A DNA stretch of 64,000 nucleotides from Actinacidiphila guanduensis (GTDB taxonomy: Bacteria > Actinomycetota > Actinomycetes > Streptomycetales > Streptomycetaceae). This document shows, piece after piece, positions 26,494 to 35,676 of the stretch. A program made the translations under genes and the position numbers. Each line of letters starts with the position of its first letter. The stretch's first letter is position 1. The notes below the pieces were generated by a model, which saw nothing but the letters and a program-made list of their open reading frames with translations, searched no databases and was not told the DNA's origin. The DNA lies in NCBI RefSeq assembly GCF_900103985.1, contig NZ_FNIE01000005.1, positions 310,001 to 374,000 of the forward strand. Direction: 5' to 3'.

Positions 26494-27554
26494 AGCAGAT
26501 CCTCGTCTCCGGCGTCCTCGGACTCTTCCTGTCGCTGATCGGCACCCCGCTGCTGATCCGCCTGCTCGCCTCGCGCGGCTACGGGCAGATGATCCGGGAC
26601 GACGGCCCGAAGGCCCACCACAGCAAGCGCGGCACCCCCACGATGGGCGGCATCGCCTTCATCCTGGCCACGCTGATCGCCTACGCGGTGACCAAGCTGA
26701 TCACGGGCGACAAGCCCACGATGTCCGGCGTGCTGGTGCTCTTCCTGACCACCGGCCTCGGTCTGGTGGGCTTCCTGGACGACTACATCAAGATCGTCAA
26801 GCAGCGCAGCCTGGGCCTGCGGGCGAAGGCGAAGATGGCCGGGCAGCTCATCGTCGGCATCACCTTCGCGGTGCTGGCGCTGAACTTCCACGACTCGCGC
26901 GGCCAGACGCCGGCCTCCACCAAGCTCTCCTTCACCACGGACTTCGGCTGGTCCATCGGCCCGGTGATCTTCGTCATCTGGGCGCTGTTCATGATCCTGG
27001 CGATGTCCAACGGCGTGAACCTCACCGACGGCCTGGACGGCCTGGCCACCGGCGCCTCCACCATGGTCTTCGCCGCCTACACCGTCATCGGCGTGTGGCA
27101 GTACGGCCAGTGGTGCGGCGCCCCGGTCAGCGCCAACGGCGCCTGCTACGAGGTACGCGACCCGCTCGACCTCGCGGTGGTCGCCGCCGCCCTCATGGGC
27201 GCGTGCTTCGGCTTCCTGTGGTGGAACACCTCGCCCGCCAAGATCTTCATGGGCGACACCGGCTCCCTCGCGCTCGGCGGCGCCCTGGCGGGCCTGGCGA
27301 TCTGCTCGCGCACCGAGATGCTGCTCGCCATCCTGGGCGGCCTGTTCGTCCTCATCACCCTGTCGGTGATCATCCAGGTCGGCTCCTTCCGGCTCACCGG
27401 CAAGCGCGTCTTCCGGATGGCGCCGCTGCAGCACCACTTCGAACTCAAGGGCTGGAGCGAGGTCCTGGTGGTGGTCCGGTTCTGGATCATCCAGGGCATG
27501 TGCATGGCCGTCGGGCTCGGCATCTTCTACGCCGCCTGGGTGGCCGCCTCATGA
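26490..27554 (+). CDS. mraY: phospho-MurNAc-pentapeptide translocase MraY
   Basis: Integral membrane enzyme of 354 residues with about ten helices. It transfers phospho-MurNAc-pentapeptide to undecaprenyl phosphate, making lipid I. The signature loops are present: [19 protein letters not shown] (about 41-60), the aspartate pair in [16 protein letters not shown] (about 93-108), [12 protein letters not shown] (about 180-191), [21 protein letters not shown] (about 247-267) and [13 protein letters not shown] near the C-terminus. ATG at 26490 overlaps the murF stop and its stop overlaps the murD start (ATGA, 27551-27554), so it is in a strictly coupled chain. Confidence 0.96.
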   Translation: MKQILVSGVLGLFLSLIGTPLLIRLLASRGYGQMIRDDGPKAHHSKRGTPTMGGIAFILATLIAYAVTKLITGDKPTMSGVLVLFLTTGLGLVGFLDDYIKIVKQRSLGLRAKAKMAGQLIVGITFAVLALNFHDSRGQTPASTKLSFTTDFGWSIGPVIFVIWALFMILAMSNGVNLTDGLDGLATGASTMVFAAYTVIGVWQYGQWCGAPVSANGACYEVRDPLDLAVVAAALMGACFGFLWWNTSPAKIFMGDTGSLALGGALAGLAICSRTEMLLAILGGLFVLITLSVIIQVGSFRLTGKRVFRMAPLQHHFELKGWSEVLVVVRFWIIQGMCMAVGLGIFYAAWVAAS

Positions 27555-29041
27555 CCGCCTCCCCTTCCGCTTCCGGCGCGCCGCTCTCCCCCCACGAACT
27601 CAAGGGCGTCCCGGTCACCGTCGCGGGGCTCGGCGTCTCCGGGGTGCCGGCCGCCAAGGCGCTGCACACCCTGGGCGCCCAGGTCACCGTCGTCAACTCC
27701 ACCGCGGACGAGCGGCGGCAGGCCGAGGCGGCCGAACTGGAGGCGCTCGGCATCGCCGTCCGCCTCGGCGAGGACGCCGTCACGCGGCTTCCCGAGCAGA
27801 CCCGGCTGGTCGTCACCGCGCCCGGCTGGCGGCCGGACAGCCCGCTGTTCGCGGCCGCCGCCGAGGCCGGCGCCCCGGTCTGGGGCGACGTCGAACTCGC
27901 CTGGCGGCTGCGCGGCCCCAACGCCGCGCCCTGGCTCGCCGTCACCGGCACCAACGGCAAGACCACCGCGACCCGGATGCTCGCCGAGATCCTCACCGCG
28001 GCGGGGCTGAGCACCGCGGCCGTCGGCAACATCGGCGTCTCGCTGCTGGACGTCGTCCTCGGCCAGGAGCACCACGACGTGCTCGCCGTGGAGCTGTCCA
28101 GCTACCAGCTGCACTGGGCGCCCAGCATCCGCCCGCACTCCGCGGCCGTGCTCAACCTCGCCCCCGATCACCTCGACTGGCACGGCTCCATGGCCGCCTA
28201 CGCCGCCGACAAGGGCCGCGTCTACCACGGCAACCAGGTCGCCTGCGTCTACAACGCGGCCGACCCGGAGACCGAGCGGCTGGTGCGCGAGGCCGACGTC
28301 GAGGAGGGCTGCCGGGCGATCGGCTTCACCCTGGGCGCCCCGGCGCCGTCGCAGTTCGGCGTCGTGGACGGCATCCTCGTGGACCGCGCCTTCGTCGCCG
28401 ACCGGCAGCGCGAGGCCCAGGAGCTGGCCGAGACCGGCGACGTGCGCCCCGGCGCCCCGCACAACATCGCCAACGCGCTCGCCGCCGCCGCCCTCGCCCG
28501 CGCCTACGGCGTGGCGCCGGCGGCGGTCCGCGCGGGCCTGCGCGCCTTCCGGCCCGACGCCCACCGCATCGCGGAGGTCGCCGTGGTGGACGGCGTCACC
28601 TGGGTCGACGACTCCAAGGCGACCAACACCCATGCCGCCGAGGCGTCGCTGGCCGCCTACGAGCCGATCGTCTGGCTCGCCGGGGGCCTGGCGAAGGGCG
28701 CCACCTTCGATGAACTCGCCGCCAAGGCCGCGCCACGGCTGCGGGCCGCGGTGCTCTTCGGCGCCGACCGCGCCCTGATCGCCGAAGCACTCGCGCGACA
28801 CGCCCCGCAGGTCCCGGTGGTGGAGCTCGAACGGACCGACACTGGGGCGATGTCCGCCGCCGTCGCCACGGCCCGCGACCTCGCCCGCGAGGGCGACACG
28901 GTCCTGCTCGCCCCGGCCTGCGCGTCGATGGACATGTTCGCCAACTACAACCAGCGCGGCGACCTGTTCGCCGAGGCGGTGCGCGCGCTTGCGGCCGCCG
29001 CCGGCCAGGGGCAGCAGCCGGACGACCCGCACGACCACTAG
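27551..29041 (+). CDS. murD: UDP-MurNAc-L-alanine:D-glutamate ligase MurD
   Basis: ATP-dependent ligase that adds D-glutamate to UDP-MurNAc-L-Ala, 496 residues, longer than the usual 430-480. Seen: [27 protein letters not shown] (Rossmann-like UDP domain, about 20-46), [13 protein letters not shown] (Lys137), [35 protein letters not shown], and the C-terminal [27 protein letters not shown] and [24 protein letters not shown] at 27551 overlaps mraY. The order murE-murF-mraY-murD is the standard one, although MurD acts before MurE. The C-terminus has a short polar tail ([11 protein letters not shown]). Confidence 0.95.
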   Translation: MTASPSASGAPLSPHELKGVPVTVAGLGVSGVPAAKALHTLGAQVTVVNSTADERRQAEAAELEALGIAVRLGEDAVTRLPEQTRLVVTAPGWRPDSPLFAAAAEAGAPVWGDVELAWRLRGPNAAPWLAVTGTNGKTTATRMLAEILTAAGLSTAAVGNIGVSLLDVVLGQEHHDVLAVELSSYQLHWAPSIRPHSAAVLNLAPDHLDWHGSMAAYAADKGRVYHGNQVACVYNAADPETERLVREADVEEGCRAIGFTLGAPAPSQFGVVDGILVDRAFVADRQREAQELAETGDVRPGAPHNIANALAAAALARAYGVAPAAVRAGLRAFRPDAHRIAEVAVVDGVTWVDDSKATNTHAAEASLAAYEPIVWLAGGLAKGATFDELAAKAAPRLRAAVLFGADRALIAEALARHAPQVPVVELERTDTGAMSAAVATARDLAREGDTVLLAPACASMDMFANYNQRGDLFAEAVRALAAAAGQGQQPDDPHDH

Positions 29042-29083
29042 GCCGCCGGCGGGCGGCGGCGCCGCGCACCGAGGAGGGGACGC

Positions 29084-31060
29084 ATGCCGCGAGACCGCTT
29101 CACCGCTCCCGGCGGCGAGGACCGCGCCCCGAACGAGCCGCAGCCTCCGGCGGCGCGCGGGGGTCGCGGCGCGAACCCCAGCGGCCTGGGCCGCCCCCCT
29201 GCCCCGGGCGGGCGCCCTTCGCCTCCGGCGGAGCGCGGAGCCCGCGGCACGGACCCGGCCGGCTCCGGCGGGGCCCGGGGCAGCTGGGGCGTTGGCCCCG
29301 AGCGGGGTGGGCGGGGCCGTGTTCCGGGCGAGGACCCGGGGCGGGCGGCAGGTCGTTCGGCTCCGGGTGGTCGGCCGGCGGCTTCGGCGGGCCGGGGTGG
29401 GCGCGGTTCCGGGACCGGCGAGCCCTCGCCTGCGGCGGAGCGCGGCGTTCGTGGCGGGGACCGGACCGGTTCCGGGGCGGTTCCCGGTGAGCGCGCGGCG
29501 AGGGCGGCGGAGCGGGGCGGGCGTCCTGCCCCTGCACAGCGGTCGGGGGCGGCGGCCGGGCGGGGCGGGAGGGCGGCGGAGCGCGACGCTGCCCGCGCGG
29601 CGGCCGGTGCGCGGCGGCGGGCGGCTGCCGCCGGGGTGGCCCCGGGCGGTTCGGGACCCGAGCGTCCTGGCGAGCGCGTACCGGGCGGGGGGCGGCGGGG
29701 ACCCGTTGCCGCGGTCGCCGTGGCCGGGGCGGGGGGCGAGCGGCCCGCTGCCCGGCTGCCGCGCGGGTTCCTCGTACCGCCGGCCCGGTCCGTACGCACC
29801 GGCAGCGCCCGGCGCGGGGCCGCACTGCTGCCGCGGCGGCTGCGCGAGGCCTGGGACCGGCCGCTGACCGCGTACTACGTGATCCTCGGCGGCGGCCTGC
29901 TGATCACCGTGCTCGGCCTCGTCATGGTGTACTCCGCCTCGATGATCCAGGCGCTGCGCTACGGGCTGCCCTCCACCTACTACTTCCGCAAGCAGCTGCT
30001 CGCGGTCGCGATCGGCTCGGTGCTGCTCTACGGCGCCGCCCGGATGCCGGTGCGGCTGCACCGCGCGCTCGCCTACCCGCTGCTGCTCGGCGCGGTGTTC
30101 CTGATGTGCCTGGTGCAGGTGCCGGGGATAGGGCAGACGGTCAACGGCAACACCAACTGGATCTCCATCGGCGGCCCCTTCCAGCTCCAGCCCAGCGAGT
30201 TCGGCAAGCTCGCCCTGGTGATGTGGGGCGCCGACCTGCTGGCCCGCAAGAACGACAAGAAGCTGCTCACCCAGTGGAAGCACCTGCTGGTGCCCCTGGT
30301 CCCGGTCGCGGTGCTGCTGCTCGGCCTGATCATGCTCGGCGGCGACATGGGCACCAGCATGGTGCTCACCGCCATACTGTTCGGGATGCTCTGGCTGGCC
30401 GGCGCACCGACCAGGCTCTTCACCGGCGTCCTGGGCGCGGCCGGCGTGCTCGCCGCGCTCTTCGTGGCCACCAGCCCCAACCGGATGGGCCGCCTGCACT
30501 GCATCGCCGCCACCTCGCCCGGCAGCAACGACCAGTGCTGGCAGGCCGTGCACGGCATCTACGCCCTGGCCTCCGGCGGCTGGTTCGGCACCGGTCTCGG
30601 GGCGAGTGTGGAGAAATGGGGAGAACTCCCCGAGCCGCACACCGACTTCATCTTCGCCGTGACCGGGGAGGAACTGGGCCTGGCGGGCACACTGTCGGTA
30701 CTGGCCCTCTTCGCGGCACTAGGCTACGCGGGTATCCGCGTGGCCGGTCGCACGGAGGACCCCTTCGTCAGGTTCGCAGCGGGTGGCGTGACCACCTGGA
30801 TCACGGTGCAGGCCGTGATCAACATCGGTGCGGTGCTCGGCTTGCTGCCGATCGCCGGTGTCCCGCTCCCGCTGTTCTCCTACGGGGGTTCGGCCCTCCT
30901 GCCGACCATGTACGCCCTCGGGCTGCTGATCTCCTTCGCCAGAAGCGAGCCGGCCGCCCGGGCGGCGCTGGCCACGCGGGGGCGCAACTCCCTTACCGGG
31001 GCCATCAGAAGGACGATGCGACGGCCCGCCGCCCGGCGGCGGCCGTCCGGAGAGCGGTGA
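29084..31060 (+). CDS. ftsW: septal peptidoglycan glycosyltransferase FtsW with about 250-residue extension
   Basis: SEDS-family lipid II polymerase of the divisome, 658 residues. The membrane part starts near Trp257 (AWDRPLTAYYVILGGGLLITVLGL) and carries the SEDS hallmarks: PSEFGKLALVMWGADLLAR, GGWFGTGLGASVEKWGELPEPHTDFIFAVTGEELGLAG (conserved Asp521 in TDFIF) and PIAGVPLPLFSYGGSALL. It is preceded by about 255 residues of Arg/Gly/Pro/Ala-rich low complexity, far longer than the short cytoplasmic tail of typical FtsW. The start is supported by GAGGAGGGG (about 29069-29077) directly before ATG 29084, so the extension is probably translated. It may be a disordered cytoplasmic scaffold. murG follows after 6 bases. 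Confidence 0.92.
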   Translation: MPRDRFTAPGGEDRAPNEPQPPAARGGRGANPSGLGRPPAPGGRPSPPAERGARGTDPAGSGGARGSWGVGPERGGRGRVPGEDPGRAAGRSAPGGRPAASAGRGGRGSGTGEPSPAAERGVRGGDRTGSGAVPGERAARAAERGGRPAPAQRSGAAAGRGGRAAERDAARAAAGARRRAAAAGVAPGGSGPERPGERVPGGGRRGPVAAVAVAGAGGERPAARLPRGFLVPPARSVRTGSARRGAALLPRRLREAWDRPLTAYYVILGGGLLITVLGLVMVYSASMIQALRYGLPSTYYFRKQLLAVAIGSVLLYGAARMPVRLHRALAYPLLLGAVFLMCLVQVPGIGQTVNGNTNWISIGGPFQLQPSEFGKLALVMWGADLLARKNDKKLLTQWKHLLVPLVPVAVLLLGLIMLGGDMGTSMVLTAILFGMLWLAGAPTRLFTGVLGAAGVLAALFVATSPNRMGRLHCIAATSPGSNDQCWQAVHGIYALASGGWFGTGLGASVEKWGELPEPHTDFIFAVTGEELGLAGTLSVLALFAALGYAGIRVAGRTEDPFVRFAAGGVTTWITVQAVINIGAVLGLLPIAGVPLPLFSYGGSALLPTMYALGLLISFARSEPAARAALATRGRNSLTGAIRRTMRRPAARRRPSGER

Positions 31061-31066
31061 ATTTCG

Positions 31067-32155
31067 GTGCATGTCGTACTCGCCGGTGGGGGGACCGCCG
31101 GCCACATCGAGCCGGCCCTCGCGCTCGCCGATGCCCTGCGCAGGCAGGACCCGACCGTGGGGATCACCGCACTCGGCACCGAGCGCGGCCTGGAGACCCG
31201 GCTCGTGCCCGAACGGGGCTACGAACTCGCCCTCATCCCCGCGGTCCCGCTGCCCCGGCGCCCCACCCCCGAGCTGATCACCGTCCCCGGACGGCTGCGC
31301 GGCACCATCAAGGCGGCCGAGCAGGTGCTGGAGCGCACCAAGGCGGACTGCCTGATCGGCTTCGGCGGCTACGTCGCCCTGCCCGGCTACCTGGCCGCCA
31401 AGCGGCTCGGCGTGCCGATCGTCGTCCACGAGGCCAACGCGCGGCCCGGGCTGGCGAACAAGATCGGCTCCCGGTACGCGCACACCGTCGCCGTCTCCAC
31501 CCCCGACAGCAAGCTGCGCGACGCGCACTACATCGGCATCCCGCTGCGCCGCTCCATCGCCACCCTCGACCGGGCCGCCGCCCGCCCCGAGGCCCGGCAC
31601 ATGTTCGGGCTGGACCAGAACCTGCCCACGCTCCTGGTCTCCGGCGGCTCGCAGGGCGCCCGGCGGCTCAACGAGGTCGTCGCCACCGTGGCACCGCGGC
31701 TGCAGCAGTCCGGGGTGCAGATCCTGCACGCGGTGGGCCCCAAGAACGAGTTGCCGCGCTCGGACAACATGCCCGGCATGCCGCCCTACCGCCCGGTGCC
31801 CTACCTGGACCGGATGGACCTCGCCTACGCCGCGGCCGACATGATGCTGTGCCGGGCCGGCGCGATGACGGTCGCCGAACTGTCCGCGGTGGGGCTGCCC
31901 GCGGCCTACGTACCGCTGCCGATCGGCAACGGTGAGCAGCGGCTCAACGCGCAGCCGGTGGTCAAGGCGGGCGGCGGGCTCCTCGTCGACGACGCGGACC
32001 TTACGCCGGACTGGGTCCTCGGCAACGTCCTCCCCGTCCTCACCGACCCGCACCGCCTCTACGACATGTCCCGCTCCGCCGCGGAGTTCGGCCGCCGCGA
32101 CGCCGACGAGCTGCTGCTCCGCATGGTGTACGAGGCCGTAGCCGCGCGGCGCTGA
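31067..32155 (+). CDS. murG: MurG, lipid II synthase (UDP-GlcNAc transferase)
   Basis: Peripheral membrane glycosyltransferase of 362 residues that adds GlcNAc to lipid I. The first loop [22 protein letters not shown] (about 4-25) and the second G loop [15 protein letters not shown] (about 99-113) contact the lipid and donor. [17 protein letters not shown] (about 187-203) and [36 protein letters not shown] (about 264-299) are the GT28 donor site. The GTG start at 31067 lies 6 bases after ftsW. Downstream is an intergenic repeat that separates it from ftsQ. Confidence 0.95.
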   Translation: MHVVLAGGGTAGHIEPALALADALRRQDPTVGITALGTERGLETRLVPERGYELALIPAVPLPRRPTPELITVPGRLRGTIKAAEQVLERTKADCLIGFGGYVALPGYLAAKRLGVPIVVHEANARPGLANKIGSRYAHTVAVSTPDSKLRDAHYIGIPLRRSIATLDRAAARPEARHMFGLDQNLPTLLVSGGSQGARRLNEVVATVAPRLQQSGVQILHAVGPKNELPRSDNMPGMPPYRPVPYLDRMDLAYAAADMMLCRAGAMTVAELSAVGLPAAYVPLPIGNGEQRLNAQPVVKAGGGLLVDDADLTPDWVLGNVLPVLTDPHRLYDMSRSAAEFGRRDADELLLRMVYEAVAARR

Positions 32156-32204
32156 GGGGGCCACTGCCCCAGGCCCCTTCCGGCCGGTCCGGCCCACCGG
32201 CCGG

Positions 32205-32470
32205 CGGGCGGCTTGTCGCGGCCCCCAGGAACGGCAACCCGTCTGCCCGACGGGGGTGATCTTCCGTCCCAAGGACGGTGACCTCTGCTGGGAGAGCAGT
32301 TCCCCGCGCCGCCGTACGGCTCGCTTTGCGCGCGAACGGCGAGGCCGTACCACCCAGGGGCGCTGGGGGTACCTCCCAGGCGAAGCTCTGGGGGTGGGGG
32401 TACCTCCCAGGCGAAGCACTGGGGGAGAACTGCGCGAGCAACCGGCCACCGGCCCGCGGCCGGGGACGGC
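32205..32470 (+). repeat. modular intergenic repeat, copy A (murG-ftsQ gap)
   Basis: The 457-base gene-free gap 32156-32612 contains modules shared with three other gaps: GAACGGCAACCCGTC (32229-32243), GCAGTTCCCCGCGCC (32296-32310), CGCGAACGGCGAGGCCGTAC (32331-32350) and GGTACCTCCCAGGCGAAGC, here twice (32368-32386 and 32399-32417) as a 31-base tandem repeat. Several can fold: CTCCCAG and CTGGGGGAG flank the GCGAAG loop. No coding potential or transposase is visible. It interrupts the otherwise tightly coupled dcw cluster. The right part (32471-32612) probably holds the ftsQ ribosome site and possibly a promoter. Confidence 0.8.
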
Positions 32471-32612
32471 GGGGTGGGGGCAGACGCGTAGCCGTTCTTG
32501 GCGGCGTGAGAGCGGCGCAGCCTTACGGCGGGGTGCCGCGGCGTAGGGGCAAAGCCGGGGGAGGATGGGGGGATTCGCGGGGCGAGCCCGCGTCGGACGC
32601 CGGGAGGGCGAG

Positions 32613-33437
32613 GTGTCGCCGATGGGTGGGAACTCCACGCGCGAGGGTCGCGTACAGCGCCCGGCGCAGCCGGACTCGGTTCGGCGGGCGCCGAGTTCGC
32701 CGCCGCGGGGCCCGCGCACCCGGGACACCGTGGTCCGCCGGAGGCGGGCCGTGCTCGGGGGCCTCGCGGCCGCCTCCGTGCTGATCGGCGGCGGCACGTG
32801 GCTCGTCTACGGCTCACCCTTGCTGCGGGCGGAGCACGTGACCGTGCGCGGGAACCACAATCTGTCCGATGATCAGATCATCCGCAGCGCTCATGTCCCC
32901 CTCGGCGGAGCCCTCTTGTCGGTGGACACCGGCAAGGTCCGCTCCCGCCTGCTCAAAGCGCTGCCGCGGCTGTCCGCCGTGACGGTCGAACGCTCCTGGC
33001 CGCACACCGTGCGGCTGGAGGTGACCGAGCGGACCCCCTCCGCCGTGCTGCGCAGCGGCTCGCACTACACCGAAGTCGACCGCGACGGCGTGCGGTTCGC
33101 CACCGTCGACCGCGCGCCCGCCGGTGTCCCCCTCGTGCAATTGACCGACCCCCGTGCGGACAGTATTCGGCAGTTCGGTACGAAAAGGCTGCTGCGCGCG
33201 GCGATTGCGGTCTCCGCCGACCTCCCGGAAAGCCTGCGCGGCCACGCGACCGCGATCCAGGTCGTCTCCTATGACGGCATCACCGTCGAACTCACCGGCG
33301 GCCGCGATGTGATGTGGGGCAGTTCCGAGCAGGGCGCCCGCAAGGCCGCGGTGCTCACCGCGCTGATGAAGGCGCAGCCCGACGCGACCCACTACGACGT
33401 CAGCGCTCCCAGCGCCCCTGCCGCGTCCGGGAGTTGA
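32613..33437 (+). CDS. ftsQ: cell division protein FtsQ
   Basis: Bitopic divisome protein of 274 residues. A basic, Arg/Ser/Pro-rich cytoplasmic tail (about 1-45) precedes one membrane helix (AVLGGLAAASVLIGGGTWLVY), then the POTRA domain (SPLLRAEHVTVRGNHNLSDDQIIRSA) and the FtsQ beta domain (LPRLSAVTVERSWPHTVRLEVTERTPSAVL). It links FtsL/DivIC to the Z ring machinery. GTG at 32613 has GGGAGG (32602-32607) upstream; an ATG at 32622, three codons on, is equally possible. An earlier ATG at 32565 lacks a clear ribosome site. Separated from murG by the intergenic repeat and from ftsZ by a 270-base regulatory leader. Confidence 0.92.
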   Translation: MSPMGGNSTREGRVQRPAQPDSVRRAPSSPPRGPRTRDTVVRRRRAVLGGLAAASVLIGGGTWLVYGSPLLRAEHVTVRGNHNLSDDQIIRSAHVPLGGALLSVDTGKVRSRLLKALPRLSAVTVERSWPHTVRLEVTERTPSAVLRSGSHYTEVDRDGVRFATVDRAPAGVPLVQLTDPRADSIRQFGTKRLLRAAIAVSADLPESLRGHATAIQVVSYDGITVELTGGRDVMWGSSEQGARKAAVLTALMKAQPDATHYDVSAPSAPAASGS

Positions 33438-33502
33438 CGCCGCGGCCGGGCCGGGTGCGGCCGGGCGCGCGGGTGTTCGGACCCGCTGCAGCGGCGCATG
33501 AC

Positions 33503-33641
33503 GTGATCACATAGGGTGAAAAGAAATACGGGAGGTTCGGCGTGTTCGTTGAACCGCCACCGCTTGTCGACTTAGTGTCTCGTCCCAAGGGAACACAAGG
33601 GACAGGGCATACTGGTAACCCTAAACCTCAGGGTTAGGGTT
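33503..33641 (+). promoter_or_regulatory. ftsZ upstream regulatory region
   Basis: The 270-base gap before ftsZ (33438-33707) is less GC-rich than its surroundings. It holds GTGATCAC (33503-33510), a perfect palindrome like the half-sites bound by BldD, and GTGTC (33575-33579), the complement of the WhiA-type GACAC core. It also has CATACT (33608-33613) as a possible -10 without a good -35. An inverted repeat follows: AACCCTAA (33617-33624) and TTAGGGTT (33634-33641) with a 9-base spacer, just downstream of that hexamer. Streptomyces ftsZ is known to have several promoters under developmental control. Which elements work here is not shown by sequence alone. Confidence 0.5.
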
Positions 33642-33707
33642 CGGAACGGCACCGGCGAGCCACCGACCGTCCCACACGATTCGTAATCGAGGCGAGAGGG
33701 CTTCGAC

Positions 33708-34928
33708 GTGGCAGCACCCCAGAACTACCTCGCGGTCATCAAGGTCGTCGGCATCGGCGGCGGTGGTGTCAACGCCATCAACCGGATGATCGAGGTCGGT
33801 CTCAAGGGCGTCGAGTTCATCGCGATCAACACCGATGCACAGGCCCTCCTGATGAGCGACGCCGACGTCAAGCTCGACGTCGGCCGTGAACTGACCCGCG
33901 GCCTCGGCGCGGGCGCCAACCCCGACGTCGGCCGCAAGGCCGCCGAGGACCACCGCGAGGAGATCGAAGAGGTGCTCAAGGGCGCCGACATGGTCTTCGT
34001 CACCGCGGGCGAGGGCGGCGGCACCGGCACCGGCGGCGCCCCCGTCGTGGCCAACATCGCCCGCTCGCTGGGCGCGCTGACCATCGGTGTGGTCACCCGG
34101 CCCTTCACCTTCGAGGGCCGCCGCCGGGCCAACCAGGCCGAGGACGGCATCGCCGGCCTGCGGGAGAACGTCGACACCCTGATCGTGATCCCCAACGACC
34201 GGCTGCTGTCGATCTCCGACCGCCAGGTCAGCGTGCTCGACGCCTTCCGCTCCGCGGACCAGGTGCTGCTCTCCGGTGTCCAGGGCATCACCGACCTGAT
34301 CACCACCCCGGGCCTGATCAACCTCGACTTCGCCGACGTCAAGTCCGTGATGTCCGAGGCCGGTTCGGCCCTGATGGGCATCGGCTCCGCCCGCGGCGAC
34401 GACCGCGCGGTGGCCGCCGCCGAGATGGCCATCTCCTCCCCGCTGCTGGAAGCCTCCATCGACGGCGCCCGCGGTGTGCTGCTCTCCATCTCCGGCGGCT
34501 CCGACCTCGGCCTGTTCGAGATCAACGAGGCGGCCCAGCTGGTCAGCGAGGCCGCGCACCCCGAGGCGAACATCATCTTCGGCGCGGTCATCGACGACGC
34601 GCTCGGCGACGAGGTCCGGGTCACCGTGATCGCGGCCGGCTTCGACGGCGGCCAGCCGCCGACCAAGGGCAGCCGGGACAAGGTGATCAGCTCCTACACC
34701 TCCCGTGACGAGCCTGTCCCGCCGGCCGCCCCGGCCCCCCGGATCGGCACCGAACCCGGCCGCCCCACGCCGTCGTTCAACGGCATCGGCAGCGTCCCGC
34801 CGGCGGCCGGCGAGCCGGAGCCGGTCGCCGAGACGCCCGGCACCCCGGTGCCGCCGCCGGTCGTGCCGCCGGCCCGCCCGTACCCGGACTCGGTCGAAGA
34901 GCTCGACGTCCCCGACTTCCTGAAGTGA
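33708..34928 (+). CDS. ftsZ: cell division tubulin homolog FtsZ
   Basis: GTPase of 406 residues that polymerises into the Z ring. The GTP-binding core has [17 protein letters not shown] (about 10-26) and the tubulin signature [10 protein letters not shown] (103-112) within [48 protein letters not shown] (T7-type synergy loop region, about 205-230) is present. After a Pro-rich linker (about 315-390) it ends in [10 protein letters not shown], the conserved peptide that binds SepF and FtsW-type partners. GTG start at 33708 is preceded by GGCGAGAGGG at suitable spacing. pgeF follows after 10 bases. Confidence 0.97.
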   Translation: MAAPQNYLAVIKVVGIGGGGVNAINRMIEVGLKGVEFIAINTDAQALLMSDADVKLDVGRELTRGLGAGANPDVGRKAAEDHREEIEEVLKGADMVFVTAGEGGGTGTGGAPVVANIARSLGALTIGVVTRPFTFEGRRRANQAEDGIAGLRENVDTLIVIPNDRLLSISDRQVSVLDAFRSADQVLLSGVQGITDLITTPGLINLDFADVKSVMSEAGSALMGIGSARGDDRAVAAAEMAISSPLLEASIDGARGVLLSISGGSDLGLFEINEAAQLVSEAAHPEANIIFGAVIDDALGDEVRVTVIAAGFDGGQPPTKGSRDKVISSYTSRDEPVPPAAPAPRIGTEPGRPTPSFNGIGSVPPAAGEPEPVAETPGTPVPPPVVPPARPYPDSVEELDVPDFLK

Positions 34929-34938
34929 CCGCCCGGCA

Positions 34939-35676
34939 GTGATAGCGCACAACACGGCAGTGGACGGCGCGCACTTCGCCTTCACCGACAGGTGGGGCGG
35001 GGTGAGCGCCGTTCCGTATGACAGCCTCAACCTCGGCGGGGCGGTCGGCGACGAGCCGACCGCCGTGCTCGCCAACCGGGACCGGGCCGCCGCCGCACTC
35101 GGCCGCGACCCCGCCCGGGTGGTGTGGATGCACCAGGTGCACGGCCGCGAGGTCGCCGTCGTCACCGAACCCTGGGGCGAGCGGCCCGTTCCCGAGGTGG
35201 ACGCGCTCGTCACCACCCGCCCGGACCTCACCCTCGCGGTGCTCACCGCCGACTGCGTGCCGGTGCTGCTGGCCGACCCCGTCGCCGGGGTCGCCGGGGC
35301 CGCGCACGCCGGGCGGTCGGGGATGGCCGTCGGCGTCGTACCGGCCGCGGTGGAGGCGATGACCGCCCTGGGCGCCGACCCCGCCCGGATCGCCGTCCGG
35401 ATCGGCCCCTCGATCTGCGGCAAGTGCTATGAAGTGCCCGACACGCTCCGGCGCGAGGTGGCTGCCTCGGTTCCCGAGTCGTACGCCGGGACGAGCTGGG
35501 GCACACCCTCGATCGACGTGGCCGCCGGCGTACGCGCCCAACTCGCGCGCTGCGGCGTCCGGGAGATCGACGGCCCGCACGTGTGCACGCTGGAGTCCGC
35601 CGACCACTTCTCCTACCGCCGCGACGGGCGCACCGGCCGGCTGGCGAGCTACGTCTGGCTGGACGGCGACCGGTGA
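34939..35676 (+). CDS. pgeF: YfiH/PgeF-type copper/zinc enzyme (peptidoglycan editing factor family)
   Basis: A 245-residue protein of the YfiH/LACC1 family (formerly multicopper polyphenol oxidase laccase; known members act as purine nucleoside phosphorylases or as a factor that prevents misincorporation of amino acids in murein). The metal-site candidates are WMHQVHGREV (about 63-72), LAVLTADCVPVLLADP (Cys at about 103) and AGAAHAGRSGMAVGV (His about 121). The KCYEVPDTLRREV and DGPHVCTLE segments complete the signature. GTG start at 34939. Its stop overlaps yggS (GTGA, 35673-35676). Its place directly after ftsZ is conserved in actinobacteria. Confidence 0.88.
   Translation: MIAHNTAVDGAHFAFTDRWGGVSAVPYDSLNLGGAVGDEPTAVLANRDRAAAALGRDPARVVWMHQVHGREVAVVTEPWGERPVPEVDALVTTRPDLTLAVLTADCVPVLLADPVAGVAGAAHAGRSGMAVGVVPAAVEAMTALGADPARIAVRIGPSICGKCYEVPDTLRREVAASVPESYAGTSWGTPSIDVAAGVRAQLARCGVREIDGPHVCTLESADHFSYRRDGRTGRLASYVWLDGDR

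Noticed and set aside
29084-29850. FtsW extension considered a misplaced start
   Set aside because: No good alternative start with a ribosome site was found close to the membrane part, whereas ATG 29084 has GAGGAGGGG at ideal distance.
33617-33641. AACCCTAA/TTAGGGTT looks like telomeric repeat
   Set aside because: It is a single dyad, not a tandem array, and lies in the ftsZ leader in the chromosome core; chance similarity to eukaryotic telomere sequence.
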